From the NCBI RefSeq assembly GCF_964340395.1, contig NC_135558.1, positions 11,225,001 to 11,289,000 of the forward strand: DNA of 64,000 nucleotides, written 5' to 3'. The stretch's first letter is position 1. Each line of letters begins with the position of its first letter. The DNA is from Glandiceps talaboti. Its lineage: Eukaryota; Hemichordata; Enteropneusta; Spengelidae. Below, one piece after another: positions 31,811-43,712 of this stretch. The notes under the pieces are model-generated. The model had not been told where the DNA came from and searched no databases. It saw only the letters and a list, made by a program, of their open reading frames with translations. The position numbers and the translations under genes were made by a program.

Positions 31811-31972
31811 ATGCGTGCATGCATGCATGCATGCATGTATGTATGTATGTATGTATGTATGTATGTATGTATGTATGTATGTATGTATGTATGTATGTAT
31901 GTATGTATGTGTGTGTGTGTATGTGTATGTATGTATGTATGTATGTATGTATGTATGTATGTATGTATTATG

Positions 31973-32006
<34 letters not shown>

Positions 32007-32319
32007 TGTATGTATGTATGTATGTATGTATGTATGTATGTATGTATGTGTGTGTGTATGTGTATGTATGTATGTATGTATGTATGTATGTATGTATGTA
32101 TGTATGTATGTATTATGTATATATATGTATGTATGTATGTATGTGTGTGTATGTATGTATGTATGTATGTATGTATGTATGTATGTATGTATGTATGTAT
32201 GTATGTATGTATGTATGTGTGTCTGTCTGTCTGTCTGTATGTATGTATGTATGTATGTATGTATGTATGTATGTATGTATGTATGTATGTATGTATGTAT
32301 GTATGTATGTGTGTGTGTG

Positions 32320-32353
<34 letters not shown>

Positions 32354-32424
32354 TGTATGTATGTATGTATGTATGTATGTATGTATGTATGTATGTATGT
32401 ATGTATGTATGTATGTATGTATGT
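31761..32424. repeat. (GCGT)n then long (ATGT)n array
   Basis: Starts with about 50 bases of GCGT grading through GCAT into ATGT repeats, with TATTATGTATATATG interruptions that recur at about 31965 and 32110 and a GTCT patch at 32220. Internal higher-order duplication is visible. Confidence 0.95.
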
Positions 32425-32429
32425 TACAG

Positions 32430-33275
32430 TTACCAACATGATAGAGCTGAAAAGGGATTCGTTTGTTGGGGTTTATATGTTAAAACTCTACTTTGCCAGT
32501 ATGGATTTGCTGAGATTTGGCAAAAGCAACGTACTGAAAATGACGAGTACTTTCTATAGCTATTTAAACCAAGATGTCATGATATTCACATGCAAGAATT
32601 GCATTCTGATGTAAACACTTCACCTAAATTACGTATGTATTGTAAATTTAAAACACATTTAACGTGTGAAAAATACTTGGAATGCATACCACTGTCTCAC
32701 TTTAGAAATGCTTTATCACGTTAACCAAACTCGATTAGCGGAAAGCTATTTTTTTGGTCTCCTAAATTGCCAAAATTTATAAATAAGCTGCCATGAATTA
32801 TATATATTTATTGATATTTTTTCTTTATTTTGTTGGCAATAAAGATTGATTGGTTTGAGAATGTCAACCCATGACCTTGCTATTGAAAAGGGTAGACATC
32901 TTGGTACACCACCCGAGTCAAGAATTTGCCCATTTGGGTGCAACTATATTGAGGACGAGTACCATTTTGTACTAGTGTGCCCTAAGTACAAACTTGTTAG
33001 ATCTAAGTTTATTTCTGAATTTTATTACTCACCAGCATATGATTGGAAATTTATCTTCTTAATGCAGTCAACAAATACCTTCATCATTCAAAACCTTGCG
33101 AAATTTATTTTCTTTGTCATGACAATATGTAAACAGCTTTTGGAAGAAAATCTCTCTACATAAGCTGACTTGTCAATTTAGCTATGTTGAACATACCTCT
33201 GTAATCATGATCATTATTCTATGTTCAGTTATGTACATTTAAGGCCCATGGCCTACAGTACGGAATAAAATTATT
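32430..33275 (+). pseudogene. Non-LTR retroelement 3' end with nested insertion
   Basis: 32430-32720 in broken frames matches the end of a reverse transcriptase polyprotein (a LRMYCKFKTHLTCEKYLE-like stretch, then ALSR). 32855-33163 continues with LRMSTHDLAIEKGRH and a Cys/His cluster (RICPFGCNYIEDEYHF, then CP), typical of the C-terminus of these elements. About 125 bases between them (32722-32848), ending GGCAATAAAGATTGATTG, look like a nested short element. The 3' end AATAAAATTATT at 33265 runs straight into an (ATGT)n array. Confidence 0.7.
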
Positions 33276-33506
33276 ATGTATGTATGTATGTATGTATGTA
33301 TGTATGTATGTATGTATGTATGTATGTATGTATGTATGTATGTATGTATGTATGTATGTATGTATGTATGTATGTATGTATGTATGTGTGTATGTGTGTA
33401 TGTGTGTATGTGTGTGTGTGTGTGTATGTGTGCATGTGTGCATGTATGCATGTATGCATGTATGTATGTATGTATGTATGTATGTATGTATGTATGTATG
33501 TATGTG
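33276..33506. repeat. (ATGT)n array at a retroelement tail
   Basis: Begins directly at the 3' terminus of the element above, suggesting the array grew from its simple-repeat tail. Confidence 0.9.
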
Positions 33507-34593
33507 AAAGAAACTGGAATTGAAACACTGGACTTTCAATGTATCAACGCCTGATATACGTGGTATACATAGGATATTTATGTTAGATTACTCATGTACA
33601 TATACTCAGTACCTATGTGTACTATTTCTAAAAAAAACCCTGTACTTATCTAACGTCTAAATACAAGTCCTACCATCATATACATTGAGTACACCTAGAG
33701 GCCAATGTTATACTAATACTATATGAATAGTTTTTAAAGTAGCTCTATCAGCAACTTGGAGGCCTATGCTTCAAGTGTGACACCAGTTTGACAATAATGG
33801 ATTATTTCTTTTCTCACACAAAATTTATTTCATTATATATCTTGCGTAGATGTAAGTATTGTACGTTTTTTTTACATTATAGAATATAACAATGCATAGT
33901 TTCTGTCGAGTTTCTGTTACCCCCCCCCCACCCCACATCATCCATCCATGTAGAAATGTCGTTAATCGTAACCCCCCCCCCTCCCCCCCCCACGTAAAGC
34001 TTTAAAAATTACTTTATATAGTTGGACCTACACTGAGATCAGGTTCAATAAACGTCCGATTTTGTATTTTTAAACACAATGTGGTTGAGATATTCTTATG
34101 CACTGGTTTATTATCTCTGAGTTGTGCTGTTATTTTTTATTGTTTCAACGTAGACTCAGACCACAGGTGCTCGTGAAGTTGCTATAGCATAGAGAGACTA
34201 CGGCAGTGAGGCCGTCAGGCCGACCATAGAGAATTAGCTACGACCTCGTGATTTAGTTTTTTTTATGTGACTGTCTCCACTTTTAAAACTTTTGTTGACA
34301 TGTATCATGTTTATGGTTGTTTTTTATTGAAGGAAACCCCCCCCCGCCACCACCACCACCACCTCACCCGAAACGCAGCATTGATCAGTGAACAGCTTAT
34401 TTGATAATATATCAACTTCACTAAAGTTCCATGCCCCCTTTTCGAAATCTCGTGGCTGCTGTGCTTTGTCAATAACACTGAATACCGTGAGTGACAACAT
34501 CTCTGCCTGAGGTCATGACCTTAAGCGACCTACATTATTACCATTCTGTTCTCTGTTCAATCAATAACGACTCCTTTCTGAGAAGCCCCTATA
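33507..34593. other. Intergenic, C-rich tracts
   Basis: AT-rich with poly-C tracts near 33920, 33971 and 34338 and a CCA repeat near 34350. No gene recognised. Confidence 0.5.
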
Positions 34594-34607
34594 GGTTATA
34601 TATAACC
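34594..34607 (+). promoter_or_regulatory. TATA box in a perfect palindrome
   Basis: GGTTATATATAACC. The distance to the start codon at 34719 allows initiation near 34630 and a 5' UTR of about 90 bases for the two-exon gene. Confidence 0.5.
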
Positions 34608-34718
34608 AAACCCACTATAGGCTGTTTGTCATGCACGTAAAGTCCCAGACGGTAGTTAATACGTGCACAGACACGCCGTTTGTATCAGTCCGAAGGCAGA
34701 GACAGACGCGGCAGTAAC

Positions 34719-37699
34719 ATGAGGTAAGTTATCAAGCGCTGATTTCACTCGTAAGATTGCCCGCCCCGTTCGAAATGACATCTCTGTTTTTGAGGATGGG
34801 CATATACTTGGTTTATTTTGTACCAAAGTGTTTGGTCAGTTTTTGTGTGAAAATCTGTGAACTTTGCCCGGGTTCTCACCGACAGCTCTTACGTGTATAT
34901 GCCTTCGCCGAAACTAGTCAATGCCGTGTTTTTAATGTGTATAGAACATAAACAAACTACAGAGTCGCTGTACTTGGGTGTGAACTGGGTACGACGAGCA
35001 TGTTAAAAAACTTGTTGGACATTTTTTAGAAGTTTTATAAGGGTACACAGCCTTTATTTAGGTCGCTATGTACTATATTGAATTTGCCTTTGTTATGCAT
35101 GTCCGATTGAGTGAGGCTGTTTACTGCAATGTATACAATGCAATGTACGGGGACGATGTGAAACGGTAGAGTGGCCATGGACTTTGCCATGTCTAATAGC
35201 ACCACCTCGAATGGGGGAGTGAGTACTCTTGTGAGTGTGTTTGTGTTTCGATTACGTCAGAAGAACTTTACGGTCCGAAACCGAAAATAAAAGTTACGAA
35301 TATTTGGGTTATTGTGTACGACAATTGGAACTGGAATGTTGAAAACCCGGGTTTTACCCAGAAATAAAACTCGCGCAAAAAAAGGGGAATACCTGGTTTG
35401 AAATGAATAGTCGAAGGTCAGGGGTTGGACGCCATGATTTACAATGAAGGGTGTTACCTGTAGTATGTATAATAGTTTACTTTAGTATGTATACAATAGA
35501 CACCAGTGGAAAGATAACCAACAAGGCGGAGCCGCGTTGTTTATCTTTCCACCGGTGTCTATTGTACTTATGCCCGACAAGTTCACAGGATAGCAGGATT
35601 AGTCCATCTCACCCTTGCTAGACTAGATTAAGATAAAGTACACACTGTCTCACCCCTTGCCAGGCTAGGTGATGATAATACTGAGATAACATTCGGATGG
35701 GGACACACACAGCATGCAGTGTTCACGGCGAAACAAATAAGCCATGCAACATTCACAAGCCCTGATTGGGCTGAACAACGAGACGTGTCTTATGTTATAG
35801 TGTAGCTCATATGAAGATATGTGTAAAATTCGTTTTTTAAATGTTTACCTTTCTTTTGAATGGTAACAGTTGTGCCCTTCATGAGTGTGTGCAGTCACTA
35901 CATACTCCATTCATGGTACAGTAGTATGACTTATTTTTAATACTAGCCACAACTATTTTTCTCCGTAATTAAGTTCTCCTCGTAATTTTGGCAAACTATT
36001 TTGGTCCTCTTGCATTTCATTCTTGAGACCATGGAGGCTTCCCATATACTTCCATGTGCAGGCATATGGTTTCTGACTTTGCTGGACTGGTTTTACTTGC
36101 ACTACAAAGGTCAACCCAATTCACACCTTCTAAATCCCCCTTTGTCTTACACTATCCAATACTGATAAGACCTCAGCAGCAACTCAGACAAGGAGTTGGT
36201 TATAACCCGCTACACAAACTTTAATATCAGCTCCGGTAGAGGACTGCTAATCCCGTACATGTCAAACAATGTGTCAACATTATGACAGATAAAGGGCATA
36301 AAATACAGTGTGGTATACGAGTAGTATAGGGATATTTATGAAATGTCCCGTATGAAGTTATCACGCAGTAAAGAACGACAAAATCTAGCAACTCAAAAGT
36401 CGAACTGAAAATAAATAAACATGAAAAAAGCCCACACCTAGTGAATACTCTGTTAGCTGAGATATTTATGACGGTGTCTCTGTTTAAAAAAACCCCTCAA
36501 TGATTATTCTGACATCATTTCCGTTACACTCCTCCTCCTTCCCCGTACAGAGATTGTGTAAACACGGAAAGCATTCAAGCGAGTGGGTTTAGAAAGTGTT
36601 ACTAAGGTAACACAACATACCATGACGTCATGAAAAATCACACTCTTTAAATGTATGAGTAACGTTTCTTTTTTCATATACACTAGTAGTTGTTTGTTTG
36701 TTGGTATAGTGTTTACTTGTAGTAAGAGCTTCTTTGTGTCAACATAGTTGAAAATGATCTGGGACTCGGATTGTTAAACAAACACATCTCTTCACAGTAC
36801 ACAGTGTCCCCATAAAAAATATGTACGTGTACCTTTCTGTTTCTGTCTGTCAAAATGTTGACATGGTGTTTTATCTCTTTGATATAATATTTTCATTTCT
36901 AGACCTTGGGTAACCACTAGGCATATATTGTAAACGATTGTGTTATGAAAATCTAACGTGACTTTTCATGAAAATTGTTGTAGTGATATCAAAGATGGCC
37001 GAACATTTGGACCCATGTGTCACCATGACAACTAATCTGTATGTTTTACATCCCATAATTATTCGTAAACACCAGAAAACTCGTACAAATAATCGTCACA
37101 TTCCACTATGAGTATGACCTAAATAAATGTTTACTGGTACAGTGAGTTCGAGCACACGAGTCTGGCTACTTTAAAGGACTAGTCACAAATTACAGGGGGA
37201 GGGGTCTCTTCAGAAGTTAAGTGCGTAAAAAGATTGACTCTCCCACAAGTCTTTGTAAAGAAAAAATACTGACCGCCCCCCCCCCCCATTGGACATCTGC
37301 CATTGGACATATCATTGCATAAAAATTAGTGACCGTGCTCCAAACGTTAACACGGTTAAAATGGTGACCCGCCTCTTGTAATGTATGTCTACTCCCTTGA
37401 TTGGTATTCATCATCTATCAGTTACTCGGATTCCATGTGACTAATACTAGTACTGTTGTCATAATCTGAGACCCTGGTCTCAGGACAGAATCCTTTAGTA
37501 CACAAGAGCATTAGATTTCTTTCTCTCTCCCTCCGTCTCTCTCCCTCCCCCTCTCTATCTCTCTCCCTCTCTCCCTCCCCTCTCTCCCCCTCTCTCTCCC
37601 TCCCTCTCTCTACCCCTCTCTCCCTCTTTCTCTCCCCTTTCTATCTTTCTCTCGCTACCTATCGCTCCCCTCTTTCGCCCCCTCTCTCTCCCTCTCTCC

Positions 37700-37748
<49 letters not shown>

Positions 37749-37779
37749 ATGTCTGTCTGTTTGTCTCTGTCTGTCTGTA

Positions 37780-37812
<33 letters not shown>

Positions 37813-37815
37813 GGC

Positions 37816-37854
<39 letters not shown>

Positions 37855-37903
37855 ATGTCTGTCTGTCTGTCTGTCTGGCTGTCTGTCTGGCTGTCTGTTT
37901 GTC

Positions 37904-37969
<66 letters not shown>

Positions 37970-39508
37970 ACCACATAAATATTCTGACGAGACATACATA
38001 TACAAGTGACACATGCAAATAATTAAGACACTTGGGATTTCAATAGGAACCGAAACTCTTTTTTGATAACAAGCTCCTCATCTATTTCAAGTCATTATGA
38101 CGTCATAGTGTCTGCGTACGACTACAAATAACAAGGGTGTGGTAGGGGTGTCCCCCTCCTAGGTGAAAACTTGTATTGAGTACAAGGACATGAAGGAGGC
38201 AATTTAACGTTTTACACGGTTGAACATACTTATGCATGATCTACTTCAATAGAAAGACTGGAATTATAATAATAATTTATAATTTATATCAATGAACGCC
38301 TTCCTTTGTACAGTTCTAGGCATAACAGCGATGTCCAAAACATGTAGAACAATAGCATGTGTGATCGAACCCTCGTATGTATTATATAATGTTAAAATAC
38401 TAATGGTTGTCCCGCCCTTGCTTCAGTAAGTCGTAGGCCTGTACTATAGGTGGCACTTTTAATGTACAACAACCCCCCCAACCCCCTCCCCTCTCGCCCA
38501 AAAAACCCCAACAAAACAAAATCGCACGATCAACACAAACACAAACACAAACACAAACACAAACACAAACACAAACACAAACACAAACACAAACACAAAC
38601 ACAAACACAAACACATACACACACACAGATACAGATACAGACACATACACAGACATAGACACAGACATAGACACAGACACAGACATAGACACAGACATAG
38701 ACACAAACACAAACACAAACAAATAGACAAACACAAACACAAACACAAACAAATAGACAAACACAAACACAGACATAGACACAAACACAAACACAAACAC
38801 AAACACAAACACAAACAAATAGACAAACACAAACACAAACACAAACACAAACACAAACACAAACACAAACACAAACACAAACACAAACACAAACACAAAC
38901 ACAAAGCTTACATTCACATATTCGATGGTGTTTTAAAATAATTTCATTCGACGGAAATCCACGCGTGGCACGATACGAGGAGTATGTTGCCCAACCCAAT
39001 CTCTTTGTATATGACTGCATAGGTAATTCTAGACGTTAAAATATTTGATTTGACTCACTTCAATACATGTACATTTATTATTCTTCACAGACCCATCGAC
39101 ACAGATGCCATTGACACACACGTGCCCGACACACCTAACGTCTTTCTGGGGCACAAAAATCTCCGACTCGTCGTCGAAACACCACGACTTGTAATCAAAC
39201 CATGTACCTCAGTACAGACAACCAACCATCGCCAGTTAACAGTTGCAGCCTTTAGTACCGGGGGAAGGAGGGTCAAGCACGATGTAACAAAGACGAAGAA
39301 AGATGACAAAGTGAGAAGTGGTAAAATCGAGAGGAAATGCCGAACAGAACCAAGTTTGAAGATTTCTGCAGCAAATAGAGGAATAGTATGGAGTTGTTTC
39401 ATAACACAACCCAGAAGAAGCTTGTCCTGGAACCTACCAGAGAGAGGCAGTCTTCGAACTTTGGTTGACTACCTTAAAGAACACTCGGATGACGAAGAAA
39501 TTAGTTGA
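34719..39508 (+). CDS. Uncharacterised 140-residue protein, two exons
   Basis: Exon 1 contributes only ATG AG (34719-34723), followed by a consensus GTAAGT. Exon 2 starts at 39091 after TTCTTCACAG and runs to the stop at 39508. The join is in phase and gives [20 protein letters not shown].. through a basic middle ([19 protein letters not shown]) to an acidic end ([15 protein letters not shown]). No signal peptide, membrane segment or domain that I recognise; it looks like a small soluble, partly disordered protein with a possible C-terminal helix ([14 protein letters not shown]). A TATA box lies at 34597-34605. The 4.4-kb intron contains two TGACGTCA sites (36623, 38098), a fold-back element and microsatellites. 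The reading frame alone upstream of 39091 would use a different, less likely Met. Confidence 0.6.
35484..35571. mobile_element. Small fold-back element
   Basis: CAATAGACACCAGTGGAAAG (left) pairs with CTTTCCACCGGTGTCTATTG (right) round a short loop containing GGCGGAGCCGC. Intronic. Confidence 0.7.
37510..37970. repeat. (CTCC/CT)n then (GTCT)n microsatellite
   Basis: Pyrimidine-rich tract to about 37700, then about 270 bases of GTCT repeat with GGCT and GTAT variants. Confidence 0.95.
38527..38906. repeat. (ACAAAC)n hexanucleotide array
   Basis: About 60 hexamers with internal ACAGACATAG and AAATAGACAA variants that are themselves repeated. Open in all six frames by composition. It lies in the intron just before exon 2 of the two-exon gene. 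Confidence 0.95.
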
Positions 39509-40017
39509 ATTGCTAAAGGAAAACATGAATATGACGTTCAATTTTTTTGGACTGAAATGCTTTAAAGTATATATATACATATATAATATAGATATATATT
39601 TTGATAACATATTGTAAATTGTCCAGGAGTACAAATTATGGCATTCATTAAATGGATAGAATAATGTACTATTACTTAACTACTAGGTACAGGATACCCG
39701 TATGTTAAAGTTACACCGTTGACCCTGGGGGTCATTGAGATTGGTACTGATCACAGATTTAAATTTAAATTACACACAAGTATGACGTTCGTTGAACAGA
39801 ACCACTTCCTATCAAATAGATGAATGTATATATCTATATATTGTATAACTATAGACAATATACTCATGTTACTGCAATACTAAGTTATGTTTATCATTTT
39901 CGATATCGATGTGTATACTGCCTCAAGTATCCGTCGTATCACGTGATGACTTTTTTCATAGATGACTAGACTGCCGCTGACGGCCAAACGCTGATCTCTG
40001 TATAAACAGAGGGTATG
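39509..40017. other. 3' region, no further gene seen
   Basis: AT-rich downstream sequence. An E-box palindrome ATCACGTGAT is at 39938-39947. Confidence 0.45.
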
Positions 40018-40215
40018 AGGCGCGGTCAACGACGTGCAGTAAATTAACTGAACCAGATGTGGCCAACAACTGAATTGTGGTAACCAGGCGTGGTTAACGA
40101 CTGATGGTAACCAGACACGTCCAACGACATGTCGTTACCAGATGCGGTCAACGTCTTGCGACGACCACGTCCGCGGTGACCAGGTGCGGCCAATATCGTC
40201 CGGTAACCAGTGAAA
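40018..40215. repeat. 27-bp tandem repeat, six to seven copies
   Basis: Unit close to ACCAGATGCGGTCAACGAC followed by about eight bases, GC-rich in an AT-rich setting. 27 bases equals nine codons, and one plus-strand frame (40104-40286) reads VTRCGQ-type nonapeptides followed by KTCLNCRISLKPSSADY and a stop. No ATG context or splice sites clearly support translation. Confidence 0.65.
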
Positions 40216-40744
40216 CGGATGAAGACAAGCGGAAAACTTGTTTGAATTGTCGGATTTCACTTAAGCCAAGCTCTGCCGATTATTGAACACAATCATTTGA
40301 CTTGGGTTTCAAATTACATATTCATAAAATTTATAAAGTATTTCTGAAAGTAAAAAAAAAATGAAAACAAATCTAATTTACATCATAAGCATTTACTTGC
40401 ATCTTAATTCAGTTTATTTTACTCTGGTTTTCAGACTACCTATCGAAGTTTTAACTGTAATGCTGCATACAGGTTTTATTTTCTACTCCGGTACAAATTC
40501 ATTTATTTGATGTTTTTTGTTGTTTCTTTTTTTTCTCGAAGAGTTTTGCACTCCAGTAACAAAATAGAGAAATGTGATTTAATTGACACTTTCTCTTATT
40601 ATGTTGCCAAGATGAAAAAAAAACACTGATTTCATGGAACATATCCTTGACAACTCGTGTCCTTAATGGGAAAATGCAGTGGCTGATTTCATCCTAGCTG
40701 TAATTCTTATATAGTAAATTTCACAATACCATTCTGACATTAAG

Positions 40745-41089
40745 CTTTTCTGTTTGATACAACTACACAGAAACCAATAAGAAACTGGACATGCTACACT
40801 TTACCAAGACTGGATGAGTACAGCTTCTTGCTACATTTTGTCTAAGTGAAATGAACTACATGTGCCACCATACAGACATCAAATGGACACCACAAAGGGC
40901 ATTTTACGCGCTATTCATCGGGTGTTTGATGCTAAGAAAAACATTGGCACCGAATGTCTGCATGGAGTTGCAATATATTTAAATGGTTTTATTTCATTTT
41001 TAATGTAGCAAAACATGCGATCTTGCTATTGAAGTGTGGTATATACTGTTTCTTATAGGTTTCTGCATGGTTGTATCAAACAGAAAAGA
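40745..41089. mobile_element. Fold-back element with distant arms
   Basis: CTTTTCTGTTTGATACAAC and CAGAAACCAATAAGAAAC near 40745-40787 have inverted partners at 41048-41089. A related arm without its partner is at 52565-52615. Confidence 0.65.
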
Positions 41090-41347
41090 TGAATGGTGTT
41101 GTGAAAATCACTGTACTTCAAGTTATTTCTTCAAATTCTACATGATACGACATCGCATCTCTAAAATAGGAACATCGTTTATTTCTCAATGAAGGCCTCA
41201 GCATTGTTTGAGCATGGTTGTTCGCTAAGGCCGAAAAAAAGAATGATTTCTAATCAGGACAGTTTGTCTAAAATGGTGCTACGACGCGATTTTTGTTTAT
41301 TCTTGACAAACCTGTCTTCACCGTTCCTTTGTAACAAAACACGGCAC

Positions 41348-41649
41348 ATTAAAGTGACCATATGGATGAGGAGTTGTATTCATTTTGGGTTTTGATATAC
41401 AAAACAATTTTACCATGGCTTCATATTTGAAAAATCAGTGTGAAACAACATCATTGACTACGTCTGTGTTTGTAACTCAATACATTACAAAAGTCTTTAT
41501 GAATCTTTTGTAATTTATTGAGTTCCAAACACAGACTTGGCATAAGTTGTTTCACGTTGATTTTTCAAGTAGGAAACCATGATAAAATTGTTTTATTAAT
41601 TAAAAATCCAAAACAAATACTCAATCCTTATCCATATGACCACTTTAAT
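41348..41649. mobile_element. Long hairpin MITE, ~145-base arms
   Basis: Begins ATTAAAGTGACCATATGGAT and ends ATCCATATG..CACTTTAAT; the arms pair almost to the centre near 41497. The flanking ATTAA suggests insertion at an AT-rich target. No coding capacity. Confidence 0.8.
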
Positions 41650-42359
41650 TAAGTCTAGTTCATGTTAAAAACTTTTAAAATGAGTATAACATCGCCAGAA
41701 AGACAGTAGTTGTGTGTCTCCAGCCCCTAAACATATGGCTATAAAAGTATGCTCAAGTTTTATTATATTCTATTATATGTTTTGTTATTATTATGCTTAT
41801 ATTATCGATATCATTTTTTCTGTTCTTTATTGCTTATTTTAACGGTTCTATTTCATCATACCCAAGAGCATTGATATGAAATAAATGTTTATGACATGCA
41901 AACAAAATGACTTTCCGTTTAAATTATTATTCGTACTTTTCATCTCGTAAAATCCTGTACGCACCATACACCACGTACGTATAGCTGAAGAAGAAAGTAA
42001 AATGTTTGTCAGGTGGTAGGACAAAAGTACAGCTGGTGCAGAAAATAAAGTTTTTGGCTACACTACAAGTGCGTATATAGGCAAAATTATATCGTTTATC
42101 GTAGAAATTCGAGACGATACATTTTTCCTACTCATACATGTAGTAATACTTTTTTGCATCATAAACATTGCATCACAAACATATATAATACACACTTTGT
42201 GATATTCATCATTCTATATTAACTGTTTTTTATTAACAAATAATGTGGACCTAGGCTTTTGTAAGTCCACACAAACGTCGTTGCGGAAGATCTACTACGG
42301 CTAGACCGACTTGGCCAATCAGAGGCCTTGATTTCAGTTGGTTATAAGGAGCCTTAACC

Positions 42360-42540
42360 CTCCCAGACTCGTTGACTATGCGTATACTGTTGTTTTCTGC
42401 TTTACAACATATGCCTTTCGTTGGATACTCATGTACCGACAGAGGGCGTCCTAATGTGAGCGATCATTCAAGGTAAGATGGCGGCGTCCATGTTATCGTC
42501 AGACGAAATGAGTGATCCAGGAAAGTCCAGGTATTTCAGT
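42360..42540 (+). promoter_or_regulatory. TSC1: Probable TSC1 promoter and first noncoding exon
   Basis: CATTCAAG followed by GTAAGATGGCGGC combines a donor-like site (GTAAGA at 42473) with the YY1 consensus AAGATGGCGGC. An ATG at 42478 opens MAASMLSSDEMSDPGKSR and ends at a second donor-like site (42533). Splicing of either to the acceptor at 44383 would give a 5' UTR, since the TSC1 start lies in the next exon. The location 1.9 kb upstream of the first coding exon fits, but transcription here is inferred. Confidence 0.45.
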
Positions 42541-43010
42541 GCATTTTCCCGACATGATACAACACTAAATTTCATTTTAGAAGGAAATTATACATCTGTT
42601 TGTCAACTTTAGCGTTTTTGATGCTGTGTAGGTTTTAGGAACCTGCAATATTGACTTGAACAAGCAAAGGGAACGAAACACATAAGCAAGTCGTGATGCT
42701 GAGTGAGAGTCGTTGATTCGCCTTTCAAGAGTCTGGGAGACGCTTAGTCGATGTCGCTGTGGGCTATAAACAGTGTACTAGTATTTGTGACATGTATTAC
42801 ATCACCGTAATGGCGAATTTCGAAGTTCCAAATGTACTACCATATTATATTTTCATAACATCGCATAGTGAATGGGCTATTATTAAATGTGTAGATGTTA
42901 TTTTAGTTCACAGGAGGAACGGGGTCATGCAAAGTTCACAGAATAACAATGAACCTGAACCCGTGGCTGGATCATACTTTTCTAGTAGATCCTGTGATTT
43001 TTGTATTATA

Positions 43011-43034
43011 TGACGTCACAATTTTATGACGTCA
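43011..43034. promoter_or_regulatory. Two cAMP-response elements
   Basis: TGACGTCA at 43011-43018 and again at 43027-43034, in the presumed first intron of TSC1. The exact palindrome twice in 24 bases is unlikely by chance. Confidence 0.4.
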
Positions 43035-43475
43035 TATTCTACAGCATGGCACGTTATACAAGATGTAATTACACTCAGAACTCAGTGCACATACTAATAT
43101 TTTTCCTGTGCAGTATTAGCCATATTACTAGGCATGCTTGCAGACGGTGAACGTGTTTGACTTTTCTCCATATGCAACTTCGCAAGCTGGACTATATTGG
43201 CCATAAACAAATGAAGGATCATGTTAAAGTTTTTACAAAACAAAATCGTTCATTTTTACAGCCAACGGGAATATAAGTATCATGGAAGTATCACCCACAG
43301 TGTCGGTTCTACTTCCATGAGGAAATGAGGACACTATAACATCATAATATGTATATCAATGCTTCAATAGCATAAGACTATCACTGTTGGTGGTAAAAAA
43401 GGAATGTTGCGCTAGATAAAGGCATTTGACTATACAATGGCGTGAGAGATTATAGAAGATCAAGCCAATGTATAG

Positions 43476-43712
43476 ACTGTCAACAGTCGCTCGCGCCTTT
43501 TTTTCCTACGTTTTATCATCGCCGCACTCCGATCCGGCGCAACACTACTACTATAATCGCATACTGATATCGAGGGCCGAAGGCCAGAGAGAATGAGGCC
43601 TGAAGGCCTGACCCTCGATTATAGTAGTATTGTGCCGGATCGGAGCACGGCAACGACTTAAGTTTAGATAAAATGTAGGGATAAAAAGGCGCGAGCAACT
43701 GTCGACAGTCTT
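43476..43712. mobile_element. Fold-back MITE with 12-base target duplication
   Basis: Ends ACTGTCAACAGTCGCTCGCG and its inverted partner (AACTGTCGACAGT). Arms run to about 43590, where GAGGGCCGAAGGCC faces GGCCTGAAGGCC. Flanked by GCCAATGTATAG on both sides (43464-43475 and 43713-43724). Confidence 0.8.

Noticed and set aside
30741-33554. Long open frames on both strands (up to 283 codons) reading as MYVC or THTYIH repeats
   Set aside because: They translate (ATGT)n and (GT)n arrays, which lack stops in these frames. No non-repeat coding sequence is attached.
38400-39020. 206-codon minus-strand frame rich in Val and Cys
   Set aside because: Product of the ACAAAC hexanucleotide array, open in every frame.
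41189-41395. 68-codon plus-strand frame
   Set aside because: Runs into the left arm of the hairpin element at 41348 and shows no coding character.
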